From Cognatiluteimonas profundi (lineage in GTDB: Bacteria > Pseudomonadota > Gammaproteobacteria > Xanthomonadales > Xanthomonadaceae), in the NCBI RefSeq assembly GCF_009792795.1, contig NZ_VKHQ01000002.1, forward strand, positions 186,001-250,000: a stretch of 64,000 bases of DNA, written 5' to 3'. A program made the translations under genes and the position numbers. Position 1 is the stretch's first letter. Every line of letters begins with the position of its first letter. Of the stretch, positions 29,901 through 39,056 are shown piece by piece. A model generated the notes under the pieces. It worked only from the letters and a program-made list of their open reading frames with translations. It was not told where the DNA came from and did no database searches.

Positions 29901-30163
29901 AGCACATGGACCAGCTCTACGGTGGCCTGATGTCCTACGAGGGCAAGCCATCCGCGACGCTGGTGGCTTACACCGGCGCGCTGGAACGTGAGCTGGGCGA
30001 CGTGGAAGCCGACTTCGGCAAACTGCGCGATGGCGACCTCGCCACGGCCAATGCCGCGCTCAAGGCCAAGGGCATGCCGGAAATCGAGCTGCCCGACCAC
30101 GCCCCGCTTGCCTGGCGCTATTCGGGCGATCCGGATACGCGCGCGGCGCAGGAACGCGACTGA
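26987..30163 (+). CDS. Secreted sortilin/VPS10-like Asp-box (BNR) beta-propeller protein
   Basis: 1058 residues with an N-terminal signal peptide (ITLLALALGVSLSAAASAQA). Eleven or so Asp-box motifs of the form SxDxGxTW are spread over residues 60-730, for example STDGGETW, SADGGRTW, SDDGGKTW and SHDHGQTW, indicating one or two beta-propellers. The family is annotated as glycosyl hydrolase/sortilin-like, but no sialidase catalytic set is evident. The last 300 residues form a separate helical part after an Ig-like strand region. GGAG lies 7 nt before the ATG. Export to periplasm or surface is inferred. Confidence 0.88.
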   Translation: MHRSITLLALALGVSLSAAASAQAPASHTGSFDQGVISGLGIRNIGSAAMSGRIAAVAGGHAKNGDTVFYIGSASGGLWKSTDGGTTFKPKFDKQPVQSIGSIALDPRDPDNVWVGTGEAWTRGSVSIGNGVYHSTDGGETWANVGLPQSERIVKLAVDPRDGNTVLACVTGKLWSDSAERGVYRTSNGGKSWTQVLKGGNGSTGCGGMSIDAKNPGVVFASLWDFRRKGWTFRSGGENADAPSGSGLYRSADGGRTWTEVTGGGLPAKPYGRIAVAVAPSDSKVVYAFVEAVKSALFRSDDGGKTWDRRDDSQMMVWRPFYFANLIVDPTNPDRLFKPDLRLIQSLDGGKTFADVGGGAHGDFHDVWIDPKDPQKVIAGDDGGLWLSKDGGNRWWKANNLPISQFYHVSVDNDDPYHVYGGLQDNSSWVGDSSYPGGITNSRWENMFGGDGFWMFPDPSDHKFIYAESQGGNIGRVNRITHEYRDIQPRANYKEKLRWNWNAPIALSPTDKDTLYIGSQFLFRSHDHGQTWDRISPDLTTNDPKKQLQEQSGGITVDNSAAEMHTTIYSISESPKDSKVIWVGTDDGNVQVTRDGGKSWKNVTAGAGVPANSWVSYVDAGRFDAGTAYVTFDRHTFGDMAPMLYKTTDYGSHWQALANAAQTKGIKGFAYVLREDPVRRGLLYAGTEFGLWISPDDGATWAQFKGGDFPAVSVRDLVVQPRDGDLVLATHGRGIWIIDDLTPLRSLTPAILQQDAVFLPTRPQQQRISTFGGWPEGDASYAGTSASTDATITYYQKARHLFGPLKLEVLDAQGKVIDTLPAGKRRGINRVAWSMSVKPPVVPPAASIAGSATQGPRVPPGTYTVRMTKGDRVIEEKVDVLLDPRSPFTVADRREQFAAVMKVHGMFGQMSDLVARIQAVRAGAGQAAAKLPEADPLHAQLLALSDKADTIRKQIVATKEGGAITGEERLREHMDQLYGGLMSYEGKPSATLVAYTGALERELGDVEADFGKLRDGDLATANAALKAKGMPEIELPDHAPLAWRYSGDPDTRAAQERD

Positions 30164-30189
30164 GTCACCTCCTCCATGGGTGAACACGA

Positions 30190-30216
30190 CGGGCTGCTTC
30201 GGCAGCCCGTTTTTTT
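30190..30216 (+). terminator. Terminator of the sortilin-like gene
   Basis: Stem CGGGCTGC/GCAGCCCG with a TTCG tetraloop followed by seven T residues, 26 bp after the stop. Confidence 0.93.
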
Positions 30217-30347
30217 GGGCGGTTTCGTGGCGGCTGCGAAGAATTCACAGCCCGCATGTGGGTGTCCCGGCGCGCGGCGGCGCGGTGGGCCGGCTCGACA
30301 GGCGAGTGGCTCGCGGCACGATTCATCCCTTCATCGCGAGAAAGCGA

Positions 30348-30353
30348 TAGAAT
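30348..30353 (+). promoter_or_regulatory. -10 element of the ahcY transcript
   Basis: TAGAAT predicts a transcript start near 30360, which puts the SAH riboswitch at the very 5' end of the mRNA. The -35 is not clear. Confidence 0.5.
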
Positions 30354-30363
30354 GCCGCCGCCC

Positions 30364-30451
30364 TGCCGAGGGGCGCTGCAAGTCCGGGGGCCGCCAGCAG
30401 GGGTCGTTCCGGAATCAGGCTCGGCATGGTTTTCCTGCAACGGCGCCCGTT
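30364..30451 (+). promoter_or_regulatory. S-adenosylhomocysteine (SAH) riboswitch
   Basis: The leader matches the SAH-riboswitch consensus: GCCGAG (30365-30370) pairs with CTCGGC (30420-30425), and GGGCGC (30371-30376) pairs with GCGCCC (30443-30448). The conserved GCGCTGCAAG and CAGGCTCGGC blocks are in place, followed by TGCAACGGCGC. This class turns on genes that degrade SAH; here it precedes ahcY and metF, the textbook position. Confidence 0.95.
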
Positions 30452-30493
30452 TGACGTGAGTCCCACGCGGACTCCTGAACGGAGCAGCACGCC

Positions 30494-31915
<1,422 letters not shown>

Positions 31916-31924
31916 GCATTGCGG

Positions 31925-31946
31925 CGGGCGGCCCACGGGCCGCCCG
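31925..31946 (+). other. Strong GC hairpin between ahcY and metF
   Basis: A perfect 10-bp inverted repeat (CGGGCGGCCC and its complement) with a 2-nt centre lies 10 bp after the ahcY stop. No T-run follows, so it may tune read-through or mRNA stability and is not a full terminator. Confidence 0.6.
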
Positions 31947-31979
31947 TCTGCATCGGCACCGGCAACCGGAGTGAAGGTG

Positions 31980-32810
31980 ATGGTTCGCGTCCCGATTTCG
32001 TTCGAGTTCTACCCGCCCAAGAACGACGAGCAGCGCGAGCAGCTCGATCGCACCGCTGCACGCCTGAAACCGCAGTCCCCGGACTACGTGTCCTGCACGT
32101 TCGGCGCCGGTGGCTCGACCCTGAGCTATACGTCCGAAACCGTCCGCGCGCTCAAGCACCAGCATGGATTCGAGGCCGCACCGCACGTGTCGTGCATGGG
32201 CGGCAGCCGCGAGGAGATCCGCGAGCTCCTCCGCCTCTATCGCGCCCTGGGCTGCAGGCGACTGGTCGCATTGCGTGGCGACCTGCCATCCGGCATGGCC
32301 CGCATGGGCGACCTGCGCCATGCATCGGACCTGATCGCGTTCATCCGCGAGCAGCAGGGCGACTGGTTCGACATCCAGGTCGGCTGCTATCCGGAAACGC
32401 ATCCGCAAGCCGAGGACGCGCTGGCCGACATGCGGCATTTCAAGGCGAAGATCGATGCCGGCGCGGATGGCGCGATCACCCAGTATTTCTACAACGCCGA
32501 CGCGTATTTCCGCTTTGTCGAAGATGTCCGTCGACTCGGCGTCGAGGTGCCGATCGTGCCCGGCATCATGCCGATCTCCAATTTCTCGCAACTCAAGCGA
32601 TTCTCCGATGCCTGCGGTGCGGAGATCCCCCGATGGGTCGCCAAGCGCATGCAGGCCTATGGGGACGACAATGAGTCGATCCGCGCTTTCGCCACGGAAA
32701 TGGTCGCGGCGATGTGCGATCGCCTGATCGCCGGCGGCGCGCCGGCATTGCACTTCTACACGTTGAACCTGTCCAAACCGACACTGAACGTGTTGCGCGC
32801 GCTGAGCTGA
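31980..32810 (+). CDS. metF: 5,10-methylenetetrahydrofolate reductase
   Basis: 276 residues. ISFEFYPPKNDEQ, the TFGAGGST block, LVALRGDLP and ITQYFYNADAYFRF match bacterial MetF, an FAD enzyme that makes 5-methyl-THF for methionine synthesis. It lies 64 bp after ahcY, so it is likely also under the SAH riboswitch. Start ATG 31980 follows GGAGTGAAGGTG; the frame is open upstream through the hairpin region. Confidence 0.96.
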   Translation: MVRVPISFEFYPPKNDEQREQLDRTAARLKPQSPDYVSCTFGAGGSTLSYTSETVRALKHQHGFEAAPHVSCMGGSREEIRELLRLYRALGCRRLVALRGDLPSGMARMGDLRHASDLIAFIREQQGDWFDIQVGCYPETHPQAEDALADMRHFKAKIDAGADGAITQYFYNADAYFRFVEDVRRLGVEVPIVPGIMPISNFSQLKRFSDACGAEIPRWVAKRMQAYGDDNESIRAFATEMVAAMCDRLIAGGAPALHFYTLNLSKPTLNVLRALS

Positions 32811-32902
32811 ATTTCAGCGGGGTTCATTTCCAGGGCGCCACTGGCACGCGGCGTTGACAGTGTGCGTCCGACCATGCGGGCACACATCGATACGTGCCCG
32901 CC

Positions 32903-33547
32903 ATGAAGACTTCGTTCCCTCTTGCCGTGTTGCTGGCGCTGCTGCTGTCGACTGCCCCGGTCGTTGCACCGGTGCAGGCGACGACCGCCATCCAGCGTTG
33001 CGCGTCCGCCGACGGCAGCATGGTCTACACCGACAAGGCGTGCTCATCGCTGGGTGCAAGCAACGTGGCGATCCCTGGCGCGTTGCTCACGCGCATCGCG
33101 CACGAGGAAGCGCGCTTCGCCAACACTGCAGGCGACGACGCAGTCATGCCCGCGGTCGCGCCGTCCAGCCTCCGTCGTCGTTCGCCAGCCAGTGGTTGCG
33201 CACGCACGCCCACGCAGCTGGCGATGGATCTTCGCGGCGCGCTGGTGCTCGGCGACGTGAACCGCGTGGCCGAGAGCTATGACTGGCGCGGCATGTCCAG
33301 CAAGCAAGGCAGGCAGACGATGGACCGGTTGCAGCGGCTGATCGGCAAGCCCGTCCTGGACAGCCATTATTTCGCTGCGCAGATCGCCTTGGCCGGCGAT
33401 GCCGACGTGGGAAGCCTGCTTGCGTCCAATTCGGGCGACGGCGGCGACGGCGACGTCCTGCAACTGGTCCTCGGTGACCACGCGTCGCGCTCGGCGATCG
33501 ATTTCGACGTGCACAAGACCTTGGGCTGCTACTTCGTCCACTTCTGA
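32903..33547 (+). CDS. Secreted protein of unknown function, tandem paralogue 1
   Basis: 214 residues. Signal peptide (FPLAVLLALLLSTAPVVAPVQA). The mature N-terminus reads QRCASADGSMVYTDKACSSLGAS, resembling the small DUF4124-type element. It shares with the next gene the blocks [QH]RCA..DG...[YF]TD.AC..LGA, DVNR.A..Y.W.G.S, MDRLQ and a C-terminal LGC followed by an aromatic. Six or so Cys suggest disulfides in the periplasm. I do not recognise a function. A GTG at 32894 is an alternative start. Confidence 0.7.
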   Translation: MKTSFPLAVLLALLLSTAPVVAPVQATTAIQRCASADGSMVYTDKACSSLGASNVAIPGALLTRIAHEEARFANTAGDDAVMPAVAPSSLRRRSPASGCARTPTQLAMDLRGALVLGDVNRVAESYDWRGMSSKQGRQTMDRLQRLIGKPVLDSHYFAAQIALAGDADVGSLLASNSGDGGDGDVLQLVLGDHASRSAIDFDVHKTLGCYFVHF

Positions 33548-33586
33548 CGGGGTTCCCCGCCATCGCCGTGGACGGTAGGCTGCGCC

Positions 33587-34135
33587 ATGCCCGCCTTCCG
33601 CCTCGGCGCCCGCGCCCTGATTGTCATGCTGCTGCTGGCGGCCTGCCCCATCGCCAGCGCCCAGGTGCACCGCTGCGCCGCTCCTGACGGCACCACGATC
33701 TTCACCGACCGCGCCTGTGCCGATCTCGGCGCAGTCGACAGCGTGCCGCGCGGCACTGTCGGTACCGGCGCCCGGCTGTACCGCAGCGGGTGTTCGCACA
33801 CGCTGCAGGACCTGGTCTTCGAACTGACGGCCGCGATCGACGCGCGCGACGTCAACCGCATGGCGGGCATCTATCACTGGGTCGGGCTGTCCGGCGCGAC
33901 GGCGTACACGGTGATGGACCGCCTGCAGGTCATCGTGCAGCGTCCGCTGGTCGATATCTCGCCGTTGTTCCCTTCCGGGCCGGGGGGTGAGCAGGGCGAT
34001 TACTACCCGCAGGCGACGACGCGCCGCGCGCCAACCGGCTTGCGGCTGGAGCAGACGCTGGCCAATGGCAGCACCCCGGCCCATACCGTGCTGGGCCTGC
34101 GCCGATACCTGGGCTGCTGGTGGATCAGCCTGTAG
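33587..34135 (+). CDS. Secreted protein of unknown function, tandem paralogue 2
   Basis: 182 residues with a signal peptide (ALIVMLLLAACPIASAQ). Shares its motif order with the preceding gene: HRCAAPDGTTIFTDRACADLGA, GCSHTLQDL, DVNRMAGIYHWVGLSG, MDRLQVIVQ and C-terminal RRYLGCWWISL. The pair clearly arose by duplication and then diverged; spacing is only 39 bp. No Shine-Dalgarno is evident, and TAGGCT sits 5 nt before the ATG, so the start may be leaderless. Function unknown. Confidence 0.7.
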   Translation: MPAFRLGARALIVMLLLAACPIASAQVHRCAAPDGTTIFTDRACADLGAVDSVPRGTVGTGARLYRSGCSHTLQDLVFELTAAIDARDVNRMAGIYHWVGLSGATAYTVMDRLQVIVQRPLVDISPLFPSGPGGEQGDYYPQATTRRAPTGLRLEQTLANGSTPAHTVLGLRRYLGCWWISL

Positions 34136-34216
34136 ACCGGGTGCGCCGCCCCGACTGCCATGTCCCGGCGAGCGCCAGCGTGCCTTTCGGCCTGCGCGGG
34201 CTGGCGGCCTCGCCGT

Positions 34217-34222
34217 TAAACT
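34217..34222 (+). promoter_or_regulatory. Putative -10 element of ilvE
   Basis: TAAACT lies 24 nt before the ilvE ATG, leaving an 18-nt leader with a GGAG site. No clear -35. Confidence 0.35.
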
Positions 34223-34246
34223 AGGCGACTGACTCCGGAGTCTCCC

Positions 34247-35179
34247 ATGACACAGCGTTATCCCGACTGGATCTGGCACAACGGCGCCATCAAACCGTGG
34301 GCCGAGGCGACGACGCATGTCATGTCCCACGCGCTGCACTACGGCTCGTCGGTGTTCGAGGGGATCCGCAGCTATCCGACATCGGACGCTGGACGGCCGA
34401 CCGGTACCGCGATCTTCCGCCTGACCGATCACAGCCGGCGCCTGTTCGCGTCGGCGCGGATCTACGACATGGCGATTCCCTATTCGGTCGACGACATCAG
34501 TGCCGCCTGCCGCGCGGTGTTGACGGCCAACGAGCTGTCGCAGGGCTACCTGCGTCCCATCGCCTTCCGCGGGCTCGGCGGTTTCGGGCTGTCGGCCGAT
34601 ACGCCGACCGACGTCTCCGTCGCGGCGTGGGCCATGGGACCGTACCTGGGCGAAGGCGTGCTGGAACAGGGGATCGACGCCTGCGTGTCGAGTTGGCAGC
34701 GCTTCGCGCCCAACACGCTGCCGGCGGGCGCCAAGGCCGGCGGCAATTACCTGTCCGGGCAACTGATCGCCCGCGAAGCGCGTCGCCTGGGCTTTGGCGA
34801 AGGCATCGCACTGGCCTCCACCGGCCTGCTGAGCGAAGGCGCGGGCGAGAACCTGTTCCTGGTCTTCGATGGCGCGTTGCACACGACGCCGGTCAGCGCG
34901 GCGCTGCTCAACGGCATCACCCGCGACACGATCATGACCCTGGCGCGCGATCGCGGCCTGACCGTCATCGAGCGCGACCTGCCGCGCGAATACCTCTATC
35001 TGTGCGACGAATTGTTCATGTGCGGCACCGCGGCGGAAATCACCCCGATCCGCTCGGTCGACGGCCGCCAGATCGGCAGCGGCCAGGCCGGACCGGTCAC
35101 GCGCCGGATGCAGGAACTGTTCTTCGGACTGTTCGACGGCAGCACGCCGGATCCCTACGGCTGGCTCGAACCGCTATAA
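34247..35179 (+). CDS. ilvE: Branched-chain amino acid aminotransferase
   Basis: 310 residues, fold-type IV PLP enzyme. WHNGAIKPWAEATTHVMSHALHYGSSVFEGIR, GPYLGEG, AKAGGNYLSGQLIAREA with PLP Lys163, EGAGENLFLV and the C-terminal LFMCGTAAEITPI are typical IlvE. It transaminates Leu, Ile and Val with 2-oxoglutarate. GGAG lies 6 nt before the ATG. Convergent with the sensor kinase gene downstream. Confidence 0.96.
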   Translation: MTQRYPDWIWHNGAIKPWAEATTHVMSHALHYGSSVFEGIRSYPTSDAGRPTGTAIFRLTDHSRRLFASARIYDMAIPYSVDDISAACRAVLTANELSQGYLRPIAFRGLGGFGLSADTPTDVSVAAWAMGPYLGEGVLEQGIDACVSSWQRFAPNTLPAGAKAGGNYLSGQLIAREARRLGFGEGIALASTGLLSEGAGENLFLVFDGALHTTPVSAALLNGITRDTIMTLARDRGLTVIERDLPREYLYLCDELFMCGTAAEITPIRSVDGRQIGSGQAGPVTRRMQELFFGLFDGSTPDPYGWLEPL

Positions 35180-35231
35180 CGCCGCGCGCTGCTGCGAATC
35201 GCCAGCGGGCGCTGGTCGCCGAGGCCGCGAT

Positions 35232-36560
35232 CTACGCGGTCATCGCCTCGCTGAAAGACAGCGTGGCCACCACCCCTCGCTCCGGTCCCGGCACGACGCG
35301 CACGTTCCAACCGTACAGATCGCAGAGGCGGCGGACGATGGACAGGCCGATGCCGCCACCCTGCGAATGCTCGGCGTGCGTGCCGCGGTAGCCGCGCTCG
35401 AACAGCCGCGCGGCGTCCTCGGGCGTGAGTCCAGGCCCGGAATCCTGCACCTCAACGGCTCCACGACCCAGGCGCACGACCACGTCGCCCTGCGCGGTGT
35501 ACTTCACCGCGTTGCCGATCAGGTTGCCGAGTGCCACCGCGATGGCCGCCTCCGGCGCATCGACCACCAGCCCGCGCTCGCCTTCCAGTCGCAACTGCAG
35601 GGGCTTGCCGCCGATCTGCGCCCGATGCGCATCGAGCAACTGCTCGGCGATGCGCGCGACGTCGGCGGCACCGTGGCCGCGCTCGTTGCGCGACAGCAAC
35701 AGCAGCGCGCTGATCAGGTCGGTGCACTGCTGCTCGGCGCGCTGGATGCGTTCCAGTCGCGCGCGCGTCTTGTCGTCCAGTTGCGGCCTGGACAACAGCA
35801 ATTCGACCGCGCCGCGGATCACCGCCAGCGGCGTGCGCAATTCGTGGCTGACGTCGGCATTGAATTCGCGGTCGCGCTGCACGACCTGGGTCAGCCGGGT
35901 CGCGTAATCGTCCAGTGCGCTGGCCAGCTGTCCGACTTCGTCGTCGGCGAAATGCGCCGTCAGCATCTCCGGGCTGGACTGGCGCCCGGATTGTTTCAAG
36001 CGGCGGGCCAGCTCGGTCAGCGGACTGATCACGCGCGAGGCCGACCACCAGCCGACCAGCAGCGACAACACCGTCAGCAAGCCGACCAGGATCACCAGCG
36101 CCATCTTCAGCCGGTTCTGGCTTTCGCGTTCCTCGGCGATGTCGTACGCAAGGAAGAACCAGTACTTGGGATCCTTGCGCACGGCGAGCTTGTACACGCG
36201 CTGGCCGCCCTCGCCGTCCGGTACGCTGAGCTCGTGCACGCCGTTGGACAGGTCGCGCCATTCGGGCGGCACGCGCTCGAGCTTGCTGGTGCTGAACTGG
36301 CGTCCCTGGATCTTCTCGAAAGGGATGCCGATGGCGGTGGGATCGCGGTAGAAGCCGTTGGCGAACGAGTCGTTGTTGCGCACCAGCGCATCGGCAATGA
36401 CCCTGCTCTCCACGCGGTTCTGGATGATGAAGGTCGCCGCCGCGATGAACGCCGACAGGAACATCCCCAGCAACAGGAAGGACAGGATCAGGCGGCTGCG
36501 CAATCGCCGCCGGAAGCGCGTGGGTCGTCGCGCCGGTGGCGCGATCTCAGCTGCTGGCAT
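35232..36560 (-). CDS. Sensor histidine kinase (HAMP-HisKA-HATPase)
   Basis: About 442 residues. Two membrane helices (about 21-45 and 155-178) flank a periplasmic sensor of about 105 residues, followed by a HAMP-like linker, HisKA with DVSHELRTPLAVIRG (phospho-acceptor His239), and an ATPase domain with NLIGNAVKYT, VQDSGPGL and GGGIGLSIV. The gene overlaps the response-regulator gene by about 14 nt. ATG 36560 is preferred; ATG 36590 would enlarge the overlap. Signal sensed is unknown. The sensor region is typical of PhoQ/ColS-like kinases in size only. Confidence 0.9.
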   Translation of the reverse strand: MPAAEIAPPARRPTRFRRRLRSRLILSFLLLGMFLSAFIAAATFIIQNRVESRVIADALVRNNDSFANGFYRDPTAIGIPFEKIQGRQFSTSKLERVPPEWRDLSNGVHELSVPDGEGGQRVYKLAVRKDPKYWFFLAYDIAEERESQNRLKMALVILVGLLTVLSLLVGWWSASRVISPLTELARRLKQSGRQSSPEMLTAHFADDEVGQLASALDDYATRLTQVVQRDREFNADVSHELRTPLAVIRGAVELLLSRPQLDDKTRARLERIQRAEQQCTDLISALLLLSRNERGHGAADVARIAEQLLDAHRAQIGGKPLQLRLEGERGLVVDAPEAAIAVALGNLIGNAVKYTAQGDVVVRLGRGAVEVQDSGPGLTPEDAARLFERGYRGTHAEHSQGGGIGLSIVRRLCDLYGWNVRVVPGPERGVVATLSFSEAMTA

Positions 36561-37230
36561 CGGGCGCCGCGATCCGGTAGCCGATGCCATGGCGCGTCTG
36601 GATCATCGGCGTCGGGAAGGGCTTGTCGACCATGGCGCGCAATCCATGGATGTGCACGCGCAGGGAATCCGAATCGGGAAGCTCTTCTCCCCAGACGCGC
36701 GTTTCCAGTTCCTGGCGGGTCACGACCGCCGGGGATGCTTCCATCAATGCCTGCAGGATCTTCAGCGCCGTGGGATTGAGCTGCAACAGCTTGCCTTCGC
36801 GCCGCACCTCGAGCGTGTCGAGGTTGTATTCCAGGTCGCCGACCTCGAGCACGCGCGTCTGCACGCCGCGGCCGCGACGGGCCAGTGCGTTCAGGCGCAC
36901 TTCGACTTCCTGCAAGGCGAACGGCTTGATCAGGTAATCGTCGGCGCCGGAGTCGAATCCAGCCAGCTTGTTGTCCAGGCTGTCGCGCGCGGTCAGCATC
37001 AGCACCGGCGTCTGCTTGCGCGCGTCGTTGCGCAGCTTGCGGCAGACCTCCAGGCCATCCATGCCGGGCAGGCTGAGGTCGAGCACCACCGCATCGAAAT
37101 CGTGGACGACCGCCAGGTGCAGGCCGGTGACGCCGTCGGCCGCGAAGTCGACGGTGTGGCCTTTGTCTTCCAGGTAGTCGCCGAGATTGGCGGCGATGTC
37201 GCTGTTGTCTTCTATGACGAGAATGCGCAT
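36547..37230 (-). CDS. OmpR-family response regulator
   Basis: 227 residues. Receiver domain MRILVIEDNSDIAANLG with phospho-acceptor Asp51 (VVLDLSLPGMDG), TARD and the KPF lysine, then a winged-helix DNA-binding domain ending LRVHIHGLRAMVDKPFPTPMIQTRHGIGYRI. Partner of the kinase encoded immediately downstream. The frame extends upstream without family support, so ATG 37230 is used. Target genes cannot be told from the window. Confidence 0.94.
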   Translation of the reverse strand: MRILVIEDNSDIAANLGDYLEDKGHTVDFAADGVTGLHLAVVHDFDAVVLDLSLPGMDGLEVCRKLRNDARKQTPVLMLTARDSLDNKLAGFDSGADDYLIKPFALQEVEVRLNALARRGRGVQTRVLEVGDLEYNLDTLEVRREGKLLQLNPTALKILQALMEASPAVVTRQELETRVWGEELPDSDSLRVHIHGLRAMVDKPFPTPMIQTRHGIGYRIAAPDASS

Positions 37231-37344
37231 CGAGGATCCTGTTGTGAGGCGGGGCCGGGGAATGGCCGGGATGCCATGAATGCGGCCCGATGCCAACGAT
37301 TCTTGCACAGGGCACCGTGAGTCCAGCGCCAGCATCCGGGCGCC

Positions 37345-37381
37345 AAGAAAAGGCCCAGGAGCGTGGGACCGCTCCTGGGCC
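37345..37381 (-). terminator. rimK terminator
   Basis: A perfect 12-bp stem (GGCCCAGGAGCG and complement) with a 6-nt loop, followed on the minus strand by TTTTCTT. It sits 139 bp after the rimK stop and just before the response-regulator gene. Confidence 0.82.
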
Positions 37382-37519
37382 AAAAAAGTGCCCCGATGAC
37401 CGTCATCTGCTGGAACCCGAAAGCACACCGTCTGGGATGCAGAACCGGTTGAGGAAGGCTACGCCGGGGTCGATTAAGCGGCTGTTAAACCGGACGCCGC
37501 CGGTCGCGCGGACCCTGTT

Positions 37520-38422
37520 TCAGGCCCGTCGGCGCCTGGCCCGGGCCGGCTGCTGGCCGGCCACCACGTGGTCGATGATCCGCGCGGCGATATCGACCCC
37601 CGTGGCGGCCTCGATGCCTTCCAGGCCGGGGGACGAATTGACTTCCAGCACCAGCGGGCCCCGCCGGGAGCGGATCAGGTCGACGCCGGCGACCCCGAGC
37701 CCCAGCACCGCCGCCGCGCGAACGGCCGTGGCCTGTTCGTCCTCGGACGCGCGCACCGGCTTGGCGCTGCCGCCGCGATGCAGGTTGGAGCGGAAATCGC
37801 CCTTGGGCGCCTGCCGGCGCATGGTGGCCACGACCTCGCCACCGACGACGAAACAACGCAGGTCCGCGCCCTTGGCTTCGGCGATGAATTCCTGCACCAG
37901 GAAGTTGGCGTACAGGCCGCGCAGCGCCTCGACGACGCTGCGCGACGCCGAGGGCTTCTCGGTGAGCATGACGCCGGCGCCCTGGGTGCCCTCGTTGAGC
38001 TTGATCACGTGCGGCGGCGGGCCAAGCATCGACAACAGGTCGACGGTGTCGTCCGGGTTGTCGCCGAAGACGGTCACCGGCAGGCCGATGCCCTCGGCCG
38101 CAAGCAACTGGTGGCAGCGCAGCTTGTCGCGCGCGCGCGCGATCGCTTCGGACGAATTCGGCGTGTAGGTGCCCATCAACTCGAACTGGCGCAGCACCGC
38201 CGTCCCGTATCGCGTGATCGATGCGCCGATCCGCGGCACCACCGCCGCATAGCCGGCGATCGGCCGGCCCTTGTAATGCATGTCGAAACCGTCGGAACTG
38301 ATGCGCAGGTAGCAGCGCAGCGGATCGAGCACGCGCACGCTGTGGTTGCGCTCGCGCGCCGCCTCGACCAGGCGCCGCGTGGAATACAGCTTGCTGTTGC
38401 GCGACAGGATCGCGAGTTTCAT
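37520..38422 (-). CDS. rimK: ATP-grasp ligase RimK (ribosomal protein S6 modification)
   Basis: 300 residues. [64 protein letters not shown]-like [21 protein letters not shown] and [13 protein letters not shown] match RimK almost throughout. It adds glutamates to the C-terminus of ribosomal protein S6 and remodels ribosome function. It overlaps rimB by ATGA and is followed by a strong terminator. Confidence 0.96.
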   Translation of the reverse strand: MKLAILSRNSKLYSTRRLVEAARERNHSVRVLDPLRCYLRISSDGFDMHYKGRPIAGYAAVVPRIGASITRYGTAVLRQFELMGTYTPNSSEAIARARDKLRCHQLLAAEGIGLPVTVFGDNPDDTVDLLSMLGPPPHVIKLNEGTQGAGVMLTEKPSASRSVVEALRGLYANFLVQEFIAEAKGADLRCFVVGGEVVATMRRQAPKGDFRSNLHRGGSAKPVRASEDEQATAVRAAAVLGLGVAGVDLIRSRRGPLVLEVNSSPGLEGIEAATGVDIAARIIDHVVAGQQPARARRRRA

Positions 38423-38862
38423 GTGTGATGCCCGGTCTGCAGCGCAGGACGACTGTGCAGGAACGAGGATGAGGGGTTGACCGTGAACGCCCCCTCCAGC
38501 CCGGTGCGTCCCAGCAGCATCGGGAACCGCATGGCACAGCGATCGCTGAGGTTGACTTCGATGCGGCGCTGCTCGCCGGCGACCTGCAGCAGCGTCTGGA
38601 TGAACACGCGCACGCAGCGATGCCCGCCCGAATCGGTCACTGCACGTTCGTCGAAGATCGGGGCGCAGGCTTCGACCTGGTTGCGGCCTGCCCTGCCCGT
38701 TGTCAGCTGGAATCCCACCCATGGCGCGCCTGCGTCGTGGAAGCGCCATTGCCTGTCCACGTGCAGCGCGGAACTGCGTGCGCCGGTGTCGATCTTCGCC
38801 CGCAAGCGGGCAATGCCCAGTTCGGGCAAGGACAACCATTCCCGCCAGCCGAGCTCGATCAT
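38419..38862 (-). CDS. rimB: RimB-type retropepsin-like ATP-dependent zinc protease family protein
   Basis: 147 residues. Contains [14 protein letters not shown], the aspartic-protease-like DTG motif of the Pfam Zn_protease/RimB family, plus the C-terminal [23 protein letters not shown]. In Pseudomonas, RimB acts with RimA and RimK to regulate S6 glutamation. Here rimB and rimK are coupled by a 4-bp overlap and no rimA is present. Start ATG 38862 fits the family; the frame extends 13 codons more. Confidence 0.9.
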   Translation of the reverse strand: MIELGWREWLSLPELGIARLRAKIDTGARSSALHVDRQWRFHDAGAPWVGFQLTTGRAGRNQVEACAPIFDERAVTDSGGHRCVRVFIQTLLQVAGEQRRIEVNLSDRCAMRFPMLLGRTGLEGAFTVNPSSSFLHSRPALQTGHHT

Positions 38863-38904
38863 GGGAAACCCCGCCCGCAAGGCCGCGTGACACGGAGACA
38901 ACGA

Positions 38905-38924
38905 CGGCGCCCGAAAAGGCGCCG
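38905..38924 (-). terminator. Hairpin after tRNA-Gly
   Basis: 7-bp stem CGGCGCC/GGCGCCG with a 6-nt loop lies 12 bp downstream of the tRNA 3' end. The following tract is TCGTTGT, so termination would be weak. Confidence 0.4.
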
Positions 38925-38936
38925 CCGGGGTCGGTC

Positions 38937-39010
38937 TGGAGCGGGCGAAGGGAATCGAACCCTCGTCAGTAGCTTGGGAAGCTACAGCTCTGCCATTGAG
39001 CTACGCCCGC
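38937..39010 (-). tRNA. glyU: tRNA-Gly (anticodon CCC)
   Basis: A 74-nt cloverleaf including encoded CCA (38937-38939). The acceptor stem GCGGGCG/CGCCCGC is perfect, the anticodon stem GTAGC/GCTAC encloses TTCCCAA giving anticodon CCC, and the T arm reads GAGGG-TTCGATT-CCCTT. It is close to E. coli glyU by memory. It reads GGG codons. Confidence 0.97.
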
Positions 39011-39056
39011 GAGGCGCGAAGTCTATGCCCCGCGGGCGCAAGGTGGCAATCGCGAC

